64,000 nucleotides of DNA, from assembly GCA_035534855.1 (NCBI GenBank), contig DATLRD010000060.1:1-64000 (forward strand), in the 5' to 3' direction. Below, in pieces: positions 34,235 through 45,535 of the stretch. The notes beneath the pieces are model-generated. The model was given only the letters and a program-made list of their open reading frames with translations, was not told the origin of the DNA and did no database searches. Within the stretch, counting starts at the first letter, position 1. Each line of letters begins with the position of its first letter. Position numbers and translations under genes: made by a program. The stretch comes from DATARH01 sp035534855. GTDB lineage: Bacteria > Pseudomonadota > Alphaproteobacteria > ATCC43930 > CGMCC-115725.

Positions 34235-35445
34235 GCGCTGGCGATCGCGCCGCGGTGCGCCAGGATCGCCGGGTCGATCCGGCGCAAATCGGCGGTCAGC
34301 TTCGACTTGCCGTCCTGTGATATCCAGGTGACCGCCAGCCCGCCGGCATCGCGCACCCGAAAGCGAAGGTGGTTCTTGCCGCGCTCGTTGAAGATGTACT
34401 CGTCGCGATCGACACGGCCAACCCGCTCGCTCCAGGTCGATGGGTATTTGTTGTCGATGCTGGGACCGACCGCATAGATTGCCTTGACCCCGTCACCGCT
34501 GACCGACTGGACCGCGACCAGCAATTCGCGGCCGTTGGGGTAAAACCCGTACCACACCGGCATCGTGCGGAGCCGCGCGTCTGCGGCATCGACCGAGGGG
34601 GCCAGCGAACTGCCGGATTCCTTGGCGCCGATTGGCGGCGCCCGCGTCAGCGCCGGCGGCAGTTTCAACTCGGCGCTCGGGACGATGCCCCATTGCGGCA
34701 CGCAATCGAAGGCGTGCCGCAGCCCCGCATCGTCGGCGAAATCGCGGACGCAGCCGCCAAACCGGCGAAGGAACAGGCCGCTCGACGCCGCCCAGTGCCC
34801 GGTCAGATAAAACGGCTGGTCGATCACCGCATAGCCGAGCCCGCGCGCCGCCAGGATCTGGCGCGACCGGTCGCCGCGCCCGCCCGGATCGAAATCATCG
34901 TCGTGGAAAAAGAACAGCATGACCCGCGCGGTCTTTATCTGCTGCAGCAGCGGGTAAAGCCTGACCGCGTTGAGCCGCCAGGCGTCGCTGCCGTCGTTAA
35001 ACTCGCCGAACGCGGCCGGAGCCGTGGCGATCACCGTGTCGACCTCGTTCGATTCGTCCGCCGCCATCAGTGACAGAAACCCGCCGAACGACTGCCCGGC
35101 GAGCGCCACCTGCCGGTATCCGCGGTGCTTGAGCGCAGCGACATAGCCAACCAGGCCTGCGGTGCTGCTGCTCAACGTATCGGCGCGGCGCAGCCGGTCG
35201 AACCGCATCACGTCCCACCCGTCGGCGCGCAGCGTCTCGAGATAGGGTGGGGTGGGCGACTTCGAATCCTCGGTCGCGATCGAGCGGCCGTGGCTCCAGA
35301 TGATGACGCCCTTTGCCTTGGCGGGGCCGAGCATGGTTTCGTTCGGGTAGGCGGGATCGAGTCCCATCGCCCGCGCCGGCGCGACGGCGGCGAGCATCAG
35401 CCCGAGCGCAAGCGCCGCGAGCCTCGGCACACTCCCCCGGTTCAT
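34222..35445 (-). CDS. Secreted alpha/beta-hydrolase-like protein
   Basis: A 407-residue protein with a signal peptide (MNRGSVPRLAALALGLMLAA, cleavage near PARA-MG) and an N-terminal alpha/beta-hydrolase fold. The nucleophile elbow is LAGQSFGGFLSLMAADES; a preceding VIIWSHGRS suits the oxyanion loop. The C-terminal 120 residues (from about PVWYGFYPNGRELLVAVQSV) form a second beta-rich domain I do not recognise. The ATG at 35445 is favoured because the signal begins there; an ATG at 35469 is alternative. Substrate unknown. Confidence 0.82.
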   Translation of the reverse strand: MNRGSVPRLAALALGLMLAAVAPARAMGLDPAYPNETMLGPAKAKGVIIWSHGRSIATEDSKSPTPPYLETLRADGWDVMRFDRLRRADTLSSSTAGLVGYVAALKHRGYRQVALAGQSFGGFLSLMAADESNEVDTVIATAPAAFGEFNDGSDAWRLNAVRLYPLLQQIKTARVMLFFFHDDDFDPGGRGDRSRQILAARGLGYAVIDQPFYLTGHWAASSGLFLRRFGGCVRDFADDAGLRHAFDCVPQWGIVPSAELKLPPALTRAPPIGAKESGSSLAPSVDAADARLRTMPVWYGFYPNGRELLVAVQSVSGDGVKAIYAVGPSIDNKYPSTWSERVGRVDRDEYIFNERGKNHLRFRVRDAGGLAVTWISQDGKSKLTADLRRIDPAILAHRGAIASAQPQ

Positions 35446-35577
35446 CACCCCTGCCACCGTCGCGTCCATTCCCCCAGAATGTCCGCTGCGGAGCTAACAA
35501 CAAGTTGCCGCCGGTGTCACTTCGCCGCGACGACCTGTCGCGTTATTGTGGTTGAGCATCGGGGAGGCGGAAAACCT

Positions 35578-35982
35578 ATGCCGGTCGTCTATGTCGCGCG
35601 CAGCGTCAAGCTGGGGCGCTGGGCCTCGGATGTCGGGCTCGGCAAACATGTGTACAAGGTCGGGGTCGGCGACGAGGACCCCAAGGCTCTGGCTGCGGCA
35701 GGATGGGCCGGCGAGAGCGACTGGACGATCGTCAAAACCGAGCCGGTCGAAAACCTCGATGAGCCGGCGGCGCTGGAGCGCCTTGCCGCCAAGGAAAAGA
35801 TGATCGACCCGCGGTTCTATCCCAAGCTCAAGGGCGCGCTCGGGGTGTTTCGCCTGACCCAGACGCGCGTGGAAAACCACATCCTGGTGGCGCGCGCGCT
35901 GGCCGGCGACAGCGACAGGACCGACCTCAAGCTCAAGCCGGCGGATTATGCGGCTTACCTGATTCACAACGCCAAGCGATAG
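35578..35982 (+). CDS. Hypothetical protein, possibly GIY-YIG-like
   Basis: A 134-residue soluble protein. The start MPVVYVARSVKLGRWASDVG followed by KHVYKVGVGDEDPKALAAAGW has the VYKVG pattern of the T5orf172/Mug113 (GIY-YIG-like) families, but the catalytic arginine and glutamate are not obvious, so this remains a guess. A basic C-terminal part ends in LIHNAKR. The ATG at 35578 follows GGGAGG. Confidence 0.7.
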   Translation: MPVVYVARSVKLGRWASDVGLGKHVYKVGVGDEDPKALAAAGWAGESDWTIVKTEPVENLDEPAALERLAAKEKMIDPRFYPKLKGALGVFRLTQTRVENHILVARALAGDSDRTDLKLKPADYAAYLIHNAKR

Positions 35983-36019
35983 GGGCGGGCAGGGGAAGCG
36001 GCGGCCTCGCCGGGCGAGG

Positions 36020-37675
36020 CTATGCCGCGGGCTTGGTCTTGTTGCGCAGGGCGGCCAGCGCCTCGGGCGTGTCGATGTCGACAAGCACCGCGTCGCTGTC
36101 CATCTCGATTTCGGCGACCAGCTCGGCATGCTCGGCGATCAGCGCCCGCGCGCCGACATCACCGGCGAGCGCGGCCATCTCGGGAAAGAATCGGCTGGCC
36201 CACAGGACCGGGTTGCCGCGTTTGCGGTGCCGCGTCGGCACGACGATCGCGCGGCCTTCGAGCGGGTTGAACGCGGCGATCAGGCGGTCGAGGTCGCGCC
36301 CGGTGATCTGCGGCATGTCGCCGAGGCAGACCACCACGCCCTCGATATCGGCGGGCAGCGCCGCCAGCCCGCGCTTCAGCGAGGTCGAAAGCCCGTCGGC
36401 GAAATCGGGGTTGCGCACACGCTCGAGCGGTAATTTGCCGAGCGCGGCGTCGACGTCGTCGGCCTGGTTGCCGAGCACGGCAACGATCGGCCGCGCCCGC
36501 GATGACAGCAGCCGCTGGGCAACGCGCGTCACCATCGGCACGCCGTCGATCTCGGCGAGCATCTTGTTGGGCCCGCCCATCCGGCTCGACCGCCCGGCGG
36601 CCAGCAGGATCGCGGCGATGCGTGGCCCGGGCGGCTTTTTCGCGGCCGGCCCCGGCCCCGGCTTGACCTCGGCGCCGGCGCGCGGCTGCGGTCGGGTCGG
36701 AATTTCCGCCAGCAGGCCGCCGGCCCCCATGCGCATGATGTCGCCGCGCCCGACCGGCACATCGGCGACGAGCCGCTCGAGCACCCAGTCGAAGCCGTTG
36801 ACCTTTGGCGAGCGGGCGCAGCCGGGCAGGCCGAGCACCGGGCGCTCGCCGACCCGGCCGAGCAGCAACAGGTTGCCGGGATCGACCGGCATGCCGAAAT
36901 GCTCGATCTCGCCGCCGGCGGCGACGATCGCCGCGGGGATTACGTCGCGCCGGTCGAGAATCGCCGAGGCGCCGTGGATCAGCACCATGTCGGTGCCGTG
37001 GGCCAGCGCCTCGCGGATCTGATCGGCCAGTTCGGCGACGGCATGGCCGCAGCGCGCCTCGTGGGTCAGGCGGCAGCCGAGCGCGGTGAGGCGCGCCTCG
37101 GTCACCCCGTGCGTCTTGTCGAGGATAGATTCCTTGAGGCCGGGCAGGCGGGTCTGGATCAGCACCACCGATCTAGCCCGGAACGCCGCGACGCGCAGCA
37201 GCGCCTCGCTTTCCGCGGCGATCGCCGTGCAGGCCGCGACCGCGTCGCGCGGTGCGCCGAACGGGATGATCTTGACCGTCGCGACCATCTGGCGCGGCTC
37301 GACGATCGAGTACTCCGGCAGGGTGCCGAGGGTCACCGCCTCGTCGATGAGGTTGAAGCGGTCGAGCCGGGCGCGGTCGAACACCAACAGCCCGCGCGCC
37401 GAGGCGTGCAAATTGGCGCGTCCGGTGAACGGGTCGGCGACGGTAATGTCGGGTCCGGCGACGGCGGCGGCGAGCATCGCGGCGGCCTCGTTCTCGCCGG
37501 TGTCACCGGGATCGAGCCGGGCGACGACGATGCGTGCCAGCCCAGCCTCGGCGATCGCGCGCAGGTCGGCCGCTGACAAGACCCGGCCCTTCTTCAGCGC
37601 GGTCCCACCAAGCTTCAGGCTGTGGGCCAGGATCGCGCCCTCGGCCTCGGCAACCGGGACTTCGCCGAACTGCAT
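36020..37675 (-). CDS. Molybdopterin-binding / MobA-like nucleotidyltransferase fusion
   Basis: A 551-residue fusion. Residues 1-340 are MoeA/CinA-like molybdopterin binding with an N-terminal segment (MQFGEVPVAEAEGAILAHSL) and VLIHGASAILDRRDVIPAAI. Residues 350-551 form a MobA/MocA-like nucleotidyltransferase with ILLAAGRSSRMGGPNKMLAE and VVCLGDMPQITGRDLDRLI. It is predicted to make or load the cytosine dinucleotide form of molybdopterin for the enzyme encoded upstream. It is the last gene of the cox-like locus, 13 bases after the XdhC C-terminal gene. Confidence 0.9.
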   Translation of the reverse strand: MQFGEVPVAEAEGAILAHSLKLGGTALKKGRVLSAADLRAIAEAGLARIVVARLDPGDTGENEAAAMLAAAVAGPDITVADPFTGRANLHASARGLLVFDRARLDRFNLIDEAVTLGTLPEYSIVEPRQMVATVKIIPFGAPRDAVAACTAIAAESEALLRVAAFRARSVVLIQTRLPGLKESILDKTHGVTEARLTALGCRLTHEARCGHAVAELADQIREALAHGTDMVLIHGASAILDRRDVIPAAIVAAGGEIEHFGMPVDPGNLLLLGRVGERPVLGLPGCARSPKVNGFDWVLERLVADVPVGRGDIMRMGAGGLLAEIPTRPQPRAGAEVKPGPGPAAKKPPGPRIAAILLAAGRSSRMGGPNKMLAEIDGVPMVTRVAQRLLSSRARPIVAVLGNQADDVDAALGKLPLERVRNPDFADGLSTSLKRGLAALPADIEGVVVCLGDMPQITGRDLDRLIAAFNPLEGRAIVVPTRHRKRGNPVLWASRFFPEMAALAGDVGARALIAEHAELVAEIEMDSDAVLVDIDTPEALAALRNKTKPAA

Positions 37676-37688
37676 CGCCCGGCCCCGT

Positions 37689-38387
37689 TTATCCCTGGCC
37701 GCGCCGCAGGACCTGGGTCATCTCCGCGATGATCGACACGGCGATCTCGGCCTGCGACACGGCACCGATGCTGAGCCCGATCGGGGCGTGGATGCGAACG
37801 AACTCATTCTCGCCGAAGCCGAACTCGCCCAGCCGTTCGATCCGCTTGGCGTGGGTCCGCCGCGATCCCAGCGCACCGATATAGAAGCATTCGGAGCGCA
37901 GCGCGGCGACCAGCGCCGGGTCGTCGATCTTGGGGTCGTGCGTCAGGGTGACGACCGCCGAGGCACGATCGGGCTTCAGCCGCTCCAGTGCCTCGTCGGG
38001 CCATTCGGTGCAGAGCTCGACACCGGGGAAACGCGCCTCGGTGGCAAACGAGCCGCGCGGGTCGATCACGATCGGCTTGTAGTCGGTGGCGACCAGCATC
38101 GGCACCAGCGGCTGCGCGATATGCACGGCGCCGATCACAAAGCAGCGGCGCGGCGGGGTGAACACCTCGATCAATACCGAGCCGGCTGGGGTTTCGATCG
38201 TCGTGGTGCGCCCGGTGCGCAGAGTCTCGCGCATCGCCGTGCGCCCGGCCTCGTCGAGATCGAGTTCGCCATCGAAGCCCGCGTCGGTCAGCAGCAGCTG
38301 GGCGCCCCCGGGCAGCAGCGTGGCAAGCGCAGCCGAACGCGCGGTTCGACCTGCTTCCAGCACCGCGTCGAGATAGCGGCCCTTCAT
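37689..38387 (-). CDS. XdhC family protein, Rossmann half
   Basis: A 232-residue protein matching the C-terminal part of XdhC/CoxF, which inserts the sulfurated molybdenum cofactor. The nucleotide-binding stretch is CFVIGAVHIAQPLVPML; further landmarks are VVTLTHDPKIDDPALVAAL and YIGALGSRRTHAKRIERL. The N-terminal XdhC half is on the separate gene at 38384, with which it overlaps by four bases (ATGA), so both are made together. XdhC proteins often carry both halves in one chain. Confidence 0.88.
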   Translation of the reverse strand: MKGRYLDAVLEAGRTARSAALATLLPGGAQLLLTDAGFDGELDLDEAGRTAMRETLRTGRTTTIETPAGSVLIEVFTPPRRCFVIGAVHIAQPLVPMLVATDYKPIVIDPRGSFATEARFPGVELCTEWPDEALERLKPDRASAVVTLTHDPKIDDPALVAALRSECFYIGALGSRRTHAKRIERLGEFGFGENEFVRIHAPIGLSIGAVSQAEIAVSIIAEMTQVLRRGQG

Positions 38388-38704
38388 TCGACGCGCTCGA
38401 CAAAGATCGCGACCTTGCCGCCGCAAGCCAGCCCGACCTCCCAGGCCTGGTCGTCGCTGATGCCGAAATCGAGCATTCGCGGCTTGCCGTCGCGGATCAC
38501 CTCCTGCGCCTCGCCGATCACCGCGCCTTCGACGCAGCCGCCGGACACCGAGCCGACAAACGCGCCCGCATCATTGACCACGAGCTTGGCGCCGGGCTGC
38601 CGCGGCGACGACCCCCAGGTCTTGACCACGGTCGCCAGCGCGACCCCATGCCCTTCGGTGCGCCAGCGCGCCGCCTGGTCGAGGATTTCAGCCGTATCGC
38701 TCAT
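38384..38704 (-). CDS. XdhC family protein, N-terminal half
   Basis: A 106-residue protein equal to the XdhC/CoxI N-terminal domain: ALATVVKTWGSSPRQPGAKLVV, then VGSVSGGCVEGAVIGEA and PRMLDFGISDDQAWEVGLACGG. The cysteines in SGGCVEG and GLACGG are those expected for the family. It starts inside the end of coxE (four-base overlap) and ends inside the start of its partner. Confidence 0.88.
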   Translation of the reverse strand: MSDTAEILDQAARWRTEGHGVALATVVKTWGSSPRQPGAKLVVNDAGAFVGSVSGGCVEGAVIGEAQEVIRDGKPRMLDFGISDDQAWEVGLACGGKVAIFVERVE

Positions 38705-39939
38705 TCTTCCCTCAATCCGTAATGGGCCCGCGCCTGTTCCGCGGCGGTCCGGCGGTGCGCTGCAGAGCTGATCACGTTGACCAGGGCTTCGAGGCTTTCG
38801 AGATTATGCACCGGGCGAAACTCGTCGACATAGGGCAGCATCGCCTTCATCCCTAATGATCTTGGCTCGAACCCCTCGTAGCGCAACAGCGGATTGAGCC
38901 AGATCAGCTGACGGCACGAGCGGTGCAGCCGATCCATCTCGTGCGCGAGGCCGGTGCCGGCGTCGCGGTCGAGCCCATCAGTGATCAACAGCACGACCGC
39001 GCCTTGCCCCAGGACGCGGCGCGACCACAGCCGGTTGAACTCGCCGATGCACTGCCCGATGCGGGTGCCCCCCGACCAATCGGCGACCGCCTCGGCGACG
39101 CGGTCGAGCGCCAGATCGACGTCGCGATAGCGCAGGTGCCGGGTGATGTTGGTGAGCCTTGTGCCGAACACAAAGGTAAAGACGCGGTCGCGATCGTTGG
39201 TGATCGAGTGCATGAAATGCAGAAAGACGCGACTGTAGCGGCTCATCGAGCCGGAGATGTCGCACAGCACCACCAGCGGCGGCGGGCGGCGCCGCGGGCT
39301 CTTGCGCTTCAGCTCGATCATGCCGCCGGAGCGCAATGCCGCACGCATCGTCGCCCGCATGTCAGCGCGGGCGCCGCGCGGGTTGCGCACGTAGCGCCGC
39401 GTCGGCACCTCGGCGATCGGCAGACGGAGCCGGGCGATCGCCGCCTTGGCGCGGGCCAATTCGTCGAGCGACATCTTTTCAAAATCCATCCCGCGCAGCT
39501 CCTCGCGGTCGGAAAATGTCATCGCCGCGTCGAACTCGACCTCGGTCTCTTCGACCTCGCGCGCCTGCGGGTTGGGGTTGAGCGCCTCGGCGAGCCGCCG
39601 CACCATTTCGTCGCCCGGCTCCTGCGGCAGGTCGACGTTGATCTCGGGCAGCACCAGCCCAAGCATCTTCTTGAGCAGCTCGGGGTTGCGCCAGAACACG
39701 TGAAACGCCTGGTCGAAGATCAGCCGTTGGTCGGGCTGGTTGACGAACACGGCGTGCAGCGTCCAATAGAAATCGCGCCGGTCGGTGATGCCGACCGCCT
39801 GGACTGCGCTGACCGCGTCAAGCACCTTGCCCGGCCCGACCGGCAGCCCGGCGGCGCGCAGCACGCGCGCGAAATGCATCAGGTTGGCGACGAGCCGGCC
39901 GTCGTGATGTGCTGCCGCGGTCGAGACGGCTTGCGGCAC
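38701..39939 (-). CDS. coxE: VWA-domain maturation protein CoxE
   Basis: A 412-residue protein with a C-terminal von Willebrand A domain whose metal site is DISGSMSRYS near residue 222, plus VVLLITDGLDRDAGTG. The N-terminal part has VNQPDQRLIFDQAFHVFW. In CO dehydrogenase loci CoxE works with the CoxD ATPase to mature the Cu-Mo or Mo active site. It begins two bases after the coxD stop. Confidence 0.92.
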   Translation of the reverse strand: MPQAVSTAAAHHDGRLVANLMHFARVLRAAGLPVGPGKVLDAVSAVQAVGITDRRDFYWTLHAVFVNQPDQRLIFDQAFHVFWRNPELLKKMLGLVLPEINVDLPQEPGDEMVRRLAEALNPNPQAREVEETEVEFDAAMTFSDREELRGMDFEKMSLDELARAKAAIARLRLPIAEVPTRRYVRNPRGARADMRATMRAALRSGGMIELKRKSPRRRPPPLVVLCDISGSMSRYSRVFLHFMHSITNDRDRVFTFVFGTRLTNITRHLRYRDVDLALDRVAEAVADWSGGTRIGQCIGEFNRLWSRRVLGQGAVVLLITDGLDRDAGTGLAHEMDRLHRSCRQLIWLNPLLRYEGFEPRSLGMKAMLPYVDEFRPVHNLESLEALVNVISSAAHRRTAAEQARAHYGLREE

Positions 39940-39941
39940 CC

Positions 39942-40877
39942 TTACCCCTCGCGCGGCGCGGCGGCGATCTCGGCCTTGACCTGCTCGAGCAGGCGCGCGG
40001 CGTCGCTGCCCTGGATACGGGCGATGTCGTCCTGGTACTTCAGCAGCACGCCAAGCGTGTCGTTGATCGCGGTCGGGGTCAGCTCCAGCACGTCGAGCTG
40101 CATCAGCGCCTCGGTCCAGTCGATCGTCTCGGCGATGCCGGGAAGCTTGAACAGATCCATCGTGCGCAGCCGCTGGACAAACCCGACGACCTCGCGCGAC
40201 AGGTGCTCACTGGCGCCGGGGGCTTTGCGCTTGAGGATTTCAAGCTCGCGCTCGGCGGTCGGGTAGTCGACCCAGTAGTAGAAGCATCGGCGCTTCAGCG
40301 CGTCGTGGATTTCGCGCGTGCGGTTCGAGGTGATGATGACGATCGGCGGCTCCGTGGCATGGATGGTGCCGATCTCGGGAATGGTGATCTGAAAATCCGA
40401 CAGCAGTTCCAACAGGTACGCCTCGAACGGCTCGTCGGTCCGGTCGAGCTCGTCGATCAGCAGCACCGGGGCGCCGGCAAGGTCGGGTTCGAGCGCCTGC
40501 AGCAGCGGGCGCTTGATCAGAAAGCGATCGGAAAAGATCGTGTTTTCGATCTCCTCGCGCCCTTCTTCGCCGGCCTCGGCGAGGCGGATTTCGATCATCT
40601 GGCGCGGGTAATCCCACTCGTAGACCGCCGAGGCGACGTCGAGCCCCTCATAGCATTGCAGGCGGATCAGGCGCCGCTTGAGCGCGATCGACAAAACCTT
40701 GGCGATCTCGGTCTTGCCGACCCCGGCTTCGCCTTCAAGGAAGAGCGGGCGCTTCAGGTGCAGCGCGAGGTGCACGGCAGTTGCCAGGCTGCGGTCGGCA
40801 ATGTAGTCGGCGCTGGCGAGCAGCGCGAGGCTGTCGTCGACCGAGGCGGGCAGGGCAGTGAGGCTGGCAGCGCACAT
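39942..40877 (-). CDS. coxD: MoxR-family AAA+ ATPase CoxD
   Basis: A 311-residue ATPase with Walker A FLEGEAGVGKTEIAKVL (about residues 48-64), Walker B VLLIDELDRTDEPFE, and sensor IIVITSNRTREIHDALKRR. It is a MoxR-type chaperone that with CoxE activates the CoxL active site. The ATG at 40877 gives MCAASLTALPASVDDSLAL; a longer frame adds 37 residues without a domain. It lies downstream of a CHRD gene, 136 bases after its stop. Confidence 0.93.
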   Translation of the reverse strand: MCAASLTALPASVDDSLALLASADYIADRSLATAVHLALHLKRPLFLEGEAGVGKTEIAKVLSIALKRRLIRLQCYEGLDVASAVYEWDYPRQMIEIRLAEAGEEGREEIENTIFSDRFLIKRPLLQALEPDLAGAPVLLIDELDRTDEPFEAYLLELLSDFQITIPEIGTIHATEPPIVIITSNRTREIHDALKRRCFYYWVDYPTAERELEILKRKAPGASEHLSREVVGFVQRLRTMDLFKLPGIAETIDWTEALMQLDVLELTPTAINDTLGVLLKYQDDIARIQGSDAARLLEQVKAEIAAAPREG

Positions 40878-41013
40878 GTCAGAAACGATCTCGCCGGGCA
40901 AAGGACACGAACAGAGCGGGCCCCGCGCAAGGGCGAGGCCCGCTCTCTCGGCCGCCGATATGTAATTCACCCACCGCCGCGGCGCCACCCCGGATTGTCG
41001 CGCGGCAACGCGG

Positions 41014-41433
41014 CTATGGCGCCTTCTTGACCTCGCCGCCGATTTCCGGCGCTTCTTTTGTCCCGATCAGAAAAATCCATTTCTGGGTTTCGATGCTGGC
41101 GACCTGCGGGTCGGTCAGCGCCATCGAGCCCTTGATCGGGCTTGCCGCCGGGCTGGGCAGCGTGACCGGGATCATGTCCGGGTCGGCTTCTGGCTTTGCC
41201 GGCGGCGTCATGAAGCCGGCCATTTCCGGTGGCGATTTGATGCCGGAATACTCGACCGTCCAGTCGAGCTTCTTGCTCACGGTGTCGAGGGTCAGCGTCA
41301 TCGTGCCCTTGCCGGGATCGCCCGGCTTGGTGGGCTGCAGATCGGCGCTGAACTTGACCGAGTCGGCCAGTGCCGGTGCTGCCAGAAAGCACAGGACGAC
41401 GGCACCCCGAACGATTGCTGCCAGACCGCGCAA
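41014..41433 (-). CDS. CHRD-domain-like secreted protein in the cox locus
   Basis: A 139-residue protein with a signal peptide (IVRGAVVLCFLAAPALA-DS). The mature part looks like a CHRD domain: VKFSADLQPTKPGDPGKGTM then LDWTVEYSGIKSPPEMAGF. CHRD proteins are extracytoplasmic and of unknown biochemistry. Its place between coxM and coxD is unusual for a cytoplasmic enzyme locus. The 198-bp gap to coxM at 41434-41631 shows no gene or clear signal. Confidence 0.75.
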   Translation of the reverse strand: MRGLAAIVRGAVVLCFLAAPALADSVKFSADLQPTKPGDPGKGTMTLTLDTVSKKLDWTVEYSGIKSPPEMAGFMTPPAKPEADPDMIPVTLPSPAASPIKGSMALTDPQVASIETQKWIFLIGTKEAPEIGGEVKKAP

Positions 41434-41631
41434 CGCTGTTCTCCTTTGGAAGATTTCCCAGCAGCTTAGACTTGCCCGCGGTGGCGAGAAAGCCGAATTG
41501 CGGATGGCTGTGCCCGGCGATTGCCCTTTATTGCGCCACCGGCGTCGTCGTCACCGCCGAGCGACAATTCGCCCGGATCGCCGGGCGGCCTGGGTTTGCC
41601 GGCCGCGTGCGGCTGCCGGGAGCGTAGGCGG

Positions 41632-42423
41632 CTATGCGCAGGCGGCGACGGCGCGGCGGGCCATCACCCCGACCAGATGGGCGCGGTATTCGGCGCTGGC
41701 GTGGATGTCGGAGTTGAGCTCGTCCTGCGGGATCGCGATGTCCTTGATCGCGTCGGCGCTGAACGATTTGCCGAGCGCCGTCTCCATCTCGGGCACGCGG
41801 AACACGCACGGGCCGGCGCCGGTCACCGCGACGCGCACGCCCCCGGCAGTCCGGGCGACGAACACGCCGACGATCGCATAGCGGGAAGCCGGGTTCTTGA
41901 ACTTCTGGTAGGCGGCGGCTTGCAGCTTGGGAAAGCGGATCGCGGTGATGATCTCGTCCTGGCCGAGCGCGGTCTCAAACATTCCGGTGAAGAAATCGTC
42001 GCCGGCGATCTCGCGCTTGGTGGTCACCACGGTCGCGCCGAGCCCGACCACAGCCGCCGGGTAATCGGCCGCCGGATCGTTGTTGGCGACCGAGCCGCCC
42101 ATCGTGCCGCGGTTGCGCACCGCCGGATCGCCGATCATCCCGGCAAGCGCGGACAGCGCCGGGATCGCGCGCTTGACCACCGGCGAGCGGTTGACGTCGA
42201 TGTGGCGGGTCATCGCCCCGATCACCAGGTTGTTGCCCTCTTCGCTGATCCCTTTCAGCGAGCCGATCGCCGCCAGATCGACAAGGTCGGAGGGTTTGGC
42301 GAGGCGCTGCTTCAGCGTCGGTACCAGCGTCATGCCGCCAGCGACGAGCTTGGCTTCTTCGCCGCCGAGCAGGCGAGCGGCATCGGCGAGGCTGCCGGGC
42401 TTGTGATAGGTGAATTCGTACAT
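41632..42423 (-). CDS. coxM: CO dehydrogenase-like FAD-binding medium subunit
   Basis: A 263-residue FAD subunit of xanthine-oxidase-type molybdenum hydroxylases. The FAD motifs are LVAGGMTLVPTLKQRLAKP and VRNRGTMGGSVANNDPAADYP. The ATG at 42423 gives MYEFTYHKPGSLADAARLL. It passes electrons between the 2Fe-2S subunit and a quinone or NAD acceptor. Gene order is S-L-M, the order described for form II loci, not M-S-L. A palindromic repeat lies between coxL and coxM. Confidence 0.93.
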   Translation of the reverse strand: MYEFTYHKPGSLADAARLLGGEEAKLVAGGMTLVPTLKQRLAKPSDLVDLAAIGSLKGISEEGNNLVIGAMTRHIDVNRSPVVKRAIPALSALAGMIGDPAVRNRGTMGGSVANNDPAADYPAAVVGLGATVVTTKREIAGDDFFTGMFETALGQDEIITAIRFPKLQAAAYQKFKNPASRYAIVGVFVARTAGGVRVAVTGAGPCVFRVPEMETALGKSFSADAIKDIAIPQDELNSDIHASAEYRAHLVGVMARRAVAACA

Positions 42424-42452
42424 CGGGCCTCTCCTTATCCGTTCTTTGGTCC

Positions 42453-42508
42453 GTCATCCTCGGGCTTGACCCGAGGATCCAGATGGCCGGGTCAAGCCCG
42501 GCCATGAC
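42453..42508. repeat. Two-hairpin palindromic intergenic repeat (copy 2)
   Basis: ATCCTCGGG-CTTGA-CCCGAGGAT (42456-42478) and ATGGCCGGG-TCAAG-CCCGGCCAT (42483-42505) with GTCAT/ATGAC ends, the same plan as at 7936-8004. It lies in the 94-bp gap between coxL and coxM inside the operon and may stabilise or trim the mRNA. Confidence 0.8.
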
Positions 42509-42517
42509 GGAAATGGG

Positions 42518-44898
<2,381 letters not shown>

Positions 44899-44899
<1 letters not shown>

Positions 44900-45393
44900 C
44901 AGTCGTGCCCTCCCGGTGCCGGTGCCCCCCGCATGGCCGCAGCCCCCGCTTTGATCGCCAGCACGATGTTGTGATAGCCGGTGCAGCGGCAGAAATTGCC
45001 TTCGAGATATTCGCGGATTTCGTGGTCGCTCGGGTCGGAGTTGTTCTTTACCAGGTCAAGCGCGCTCATGATCATGCCGGGGGTGCAAAACCCGCACTGG
45101 AGCGCGTGATTGTCGCGAAACGCCTCCTGCATCGGATGCAGTTCGTCGCCGTCGGCAACCCCTTCGATGGTCCTGATGTCGCGCCCGTCGGCCTGCACTG
45201 CGAGCAGCGTGCACGACTTGACCGCCTCGCCGTCGACATGCACGACGCAGGCGCCGCACTGGCTCGTGTCGCAGCCGACATGGGTGCCGGTAAGGCCGAG
45301 GGTTTCGCGCAAGAGCTGCACCAGCAGCGTCCGCCCCTCGACAGTCGCCGATGCCGGCTTGCCGTTGACCGTCAGGCTCACCGTTTTCTGCAT
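44899..45393 (-). CDS. coxS: CO dehydrogenase-like 2Fe-2S small subunit
   Basis: A 164-residue subunit with two [2Fe-2S] sites: the plant-type GCDTSQCGACVVHVDGEAVKSC and the helical CGFCTPGMIMSALDLV with GNFCRCTGYHNIV. The ATG at 45393 (MQKTVSLTVNGKPASATVEG) is chosen; a longer frame adds 23 residues without similarity. It heads the S-L-M gene run and moves electrons from molybdenum to FAD. Confidence 0.95.
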
Positions 45394-45535
45394 CGAACCC
45401 CTCCCTATGTGCGACGATGGCCGCCCGGCACGGCCGTGATTGGGCGGAGTTTCGTGCGCCACCGGCCGCGGGTCAAGGCGGCAGTTCCGCGCCGGTGAAA
45501 CCGCTTAGCGTTAATTCTTTTTGAATATAACGAAG
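45394..45535 (-). promoter_or_regulatory. Gap between coxG and coxS, with an AT-rich core
   Basis: The 142-bp gap is mostly GC-rich, but 45508-45535 is markedly AT-rich (GTTAATTCTTTTTGAATATA on the plus strand). This is the most likely place for a promoter driving coxS-L-M leftward. No consensus -35/-10 pair could be fixed, and it might also be the coxG terminator region. Confidence 0.25.
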
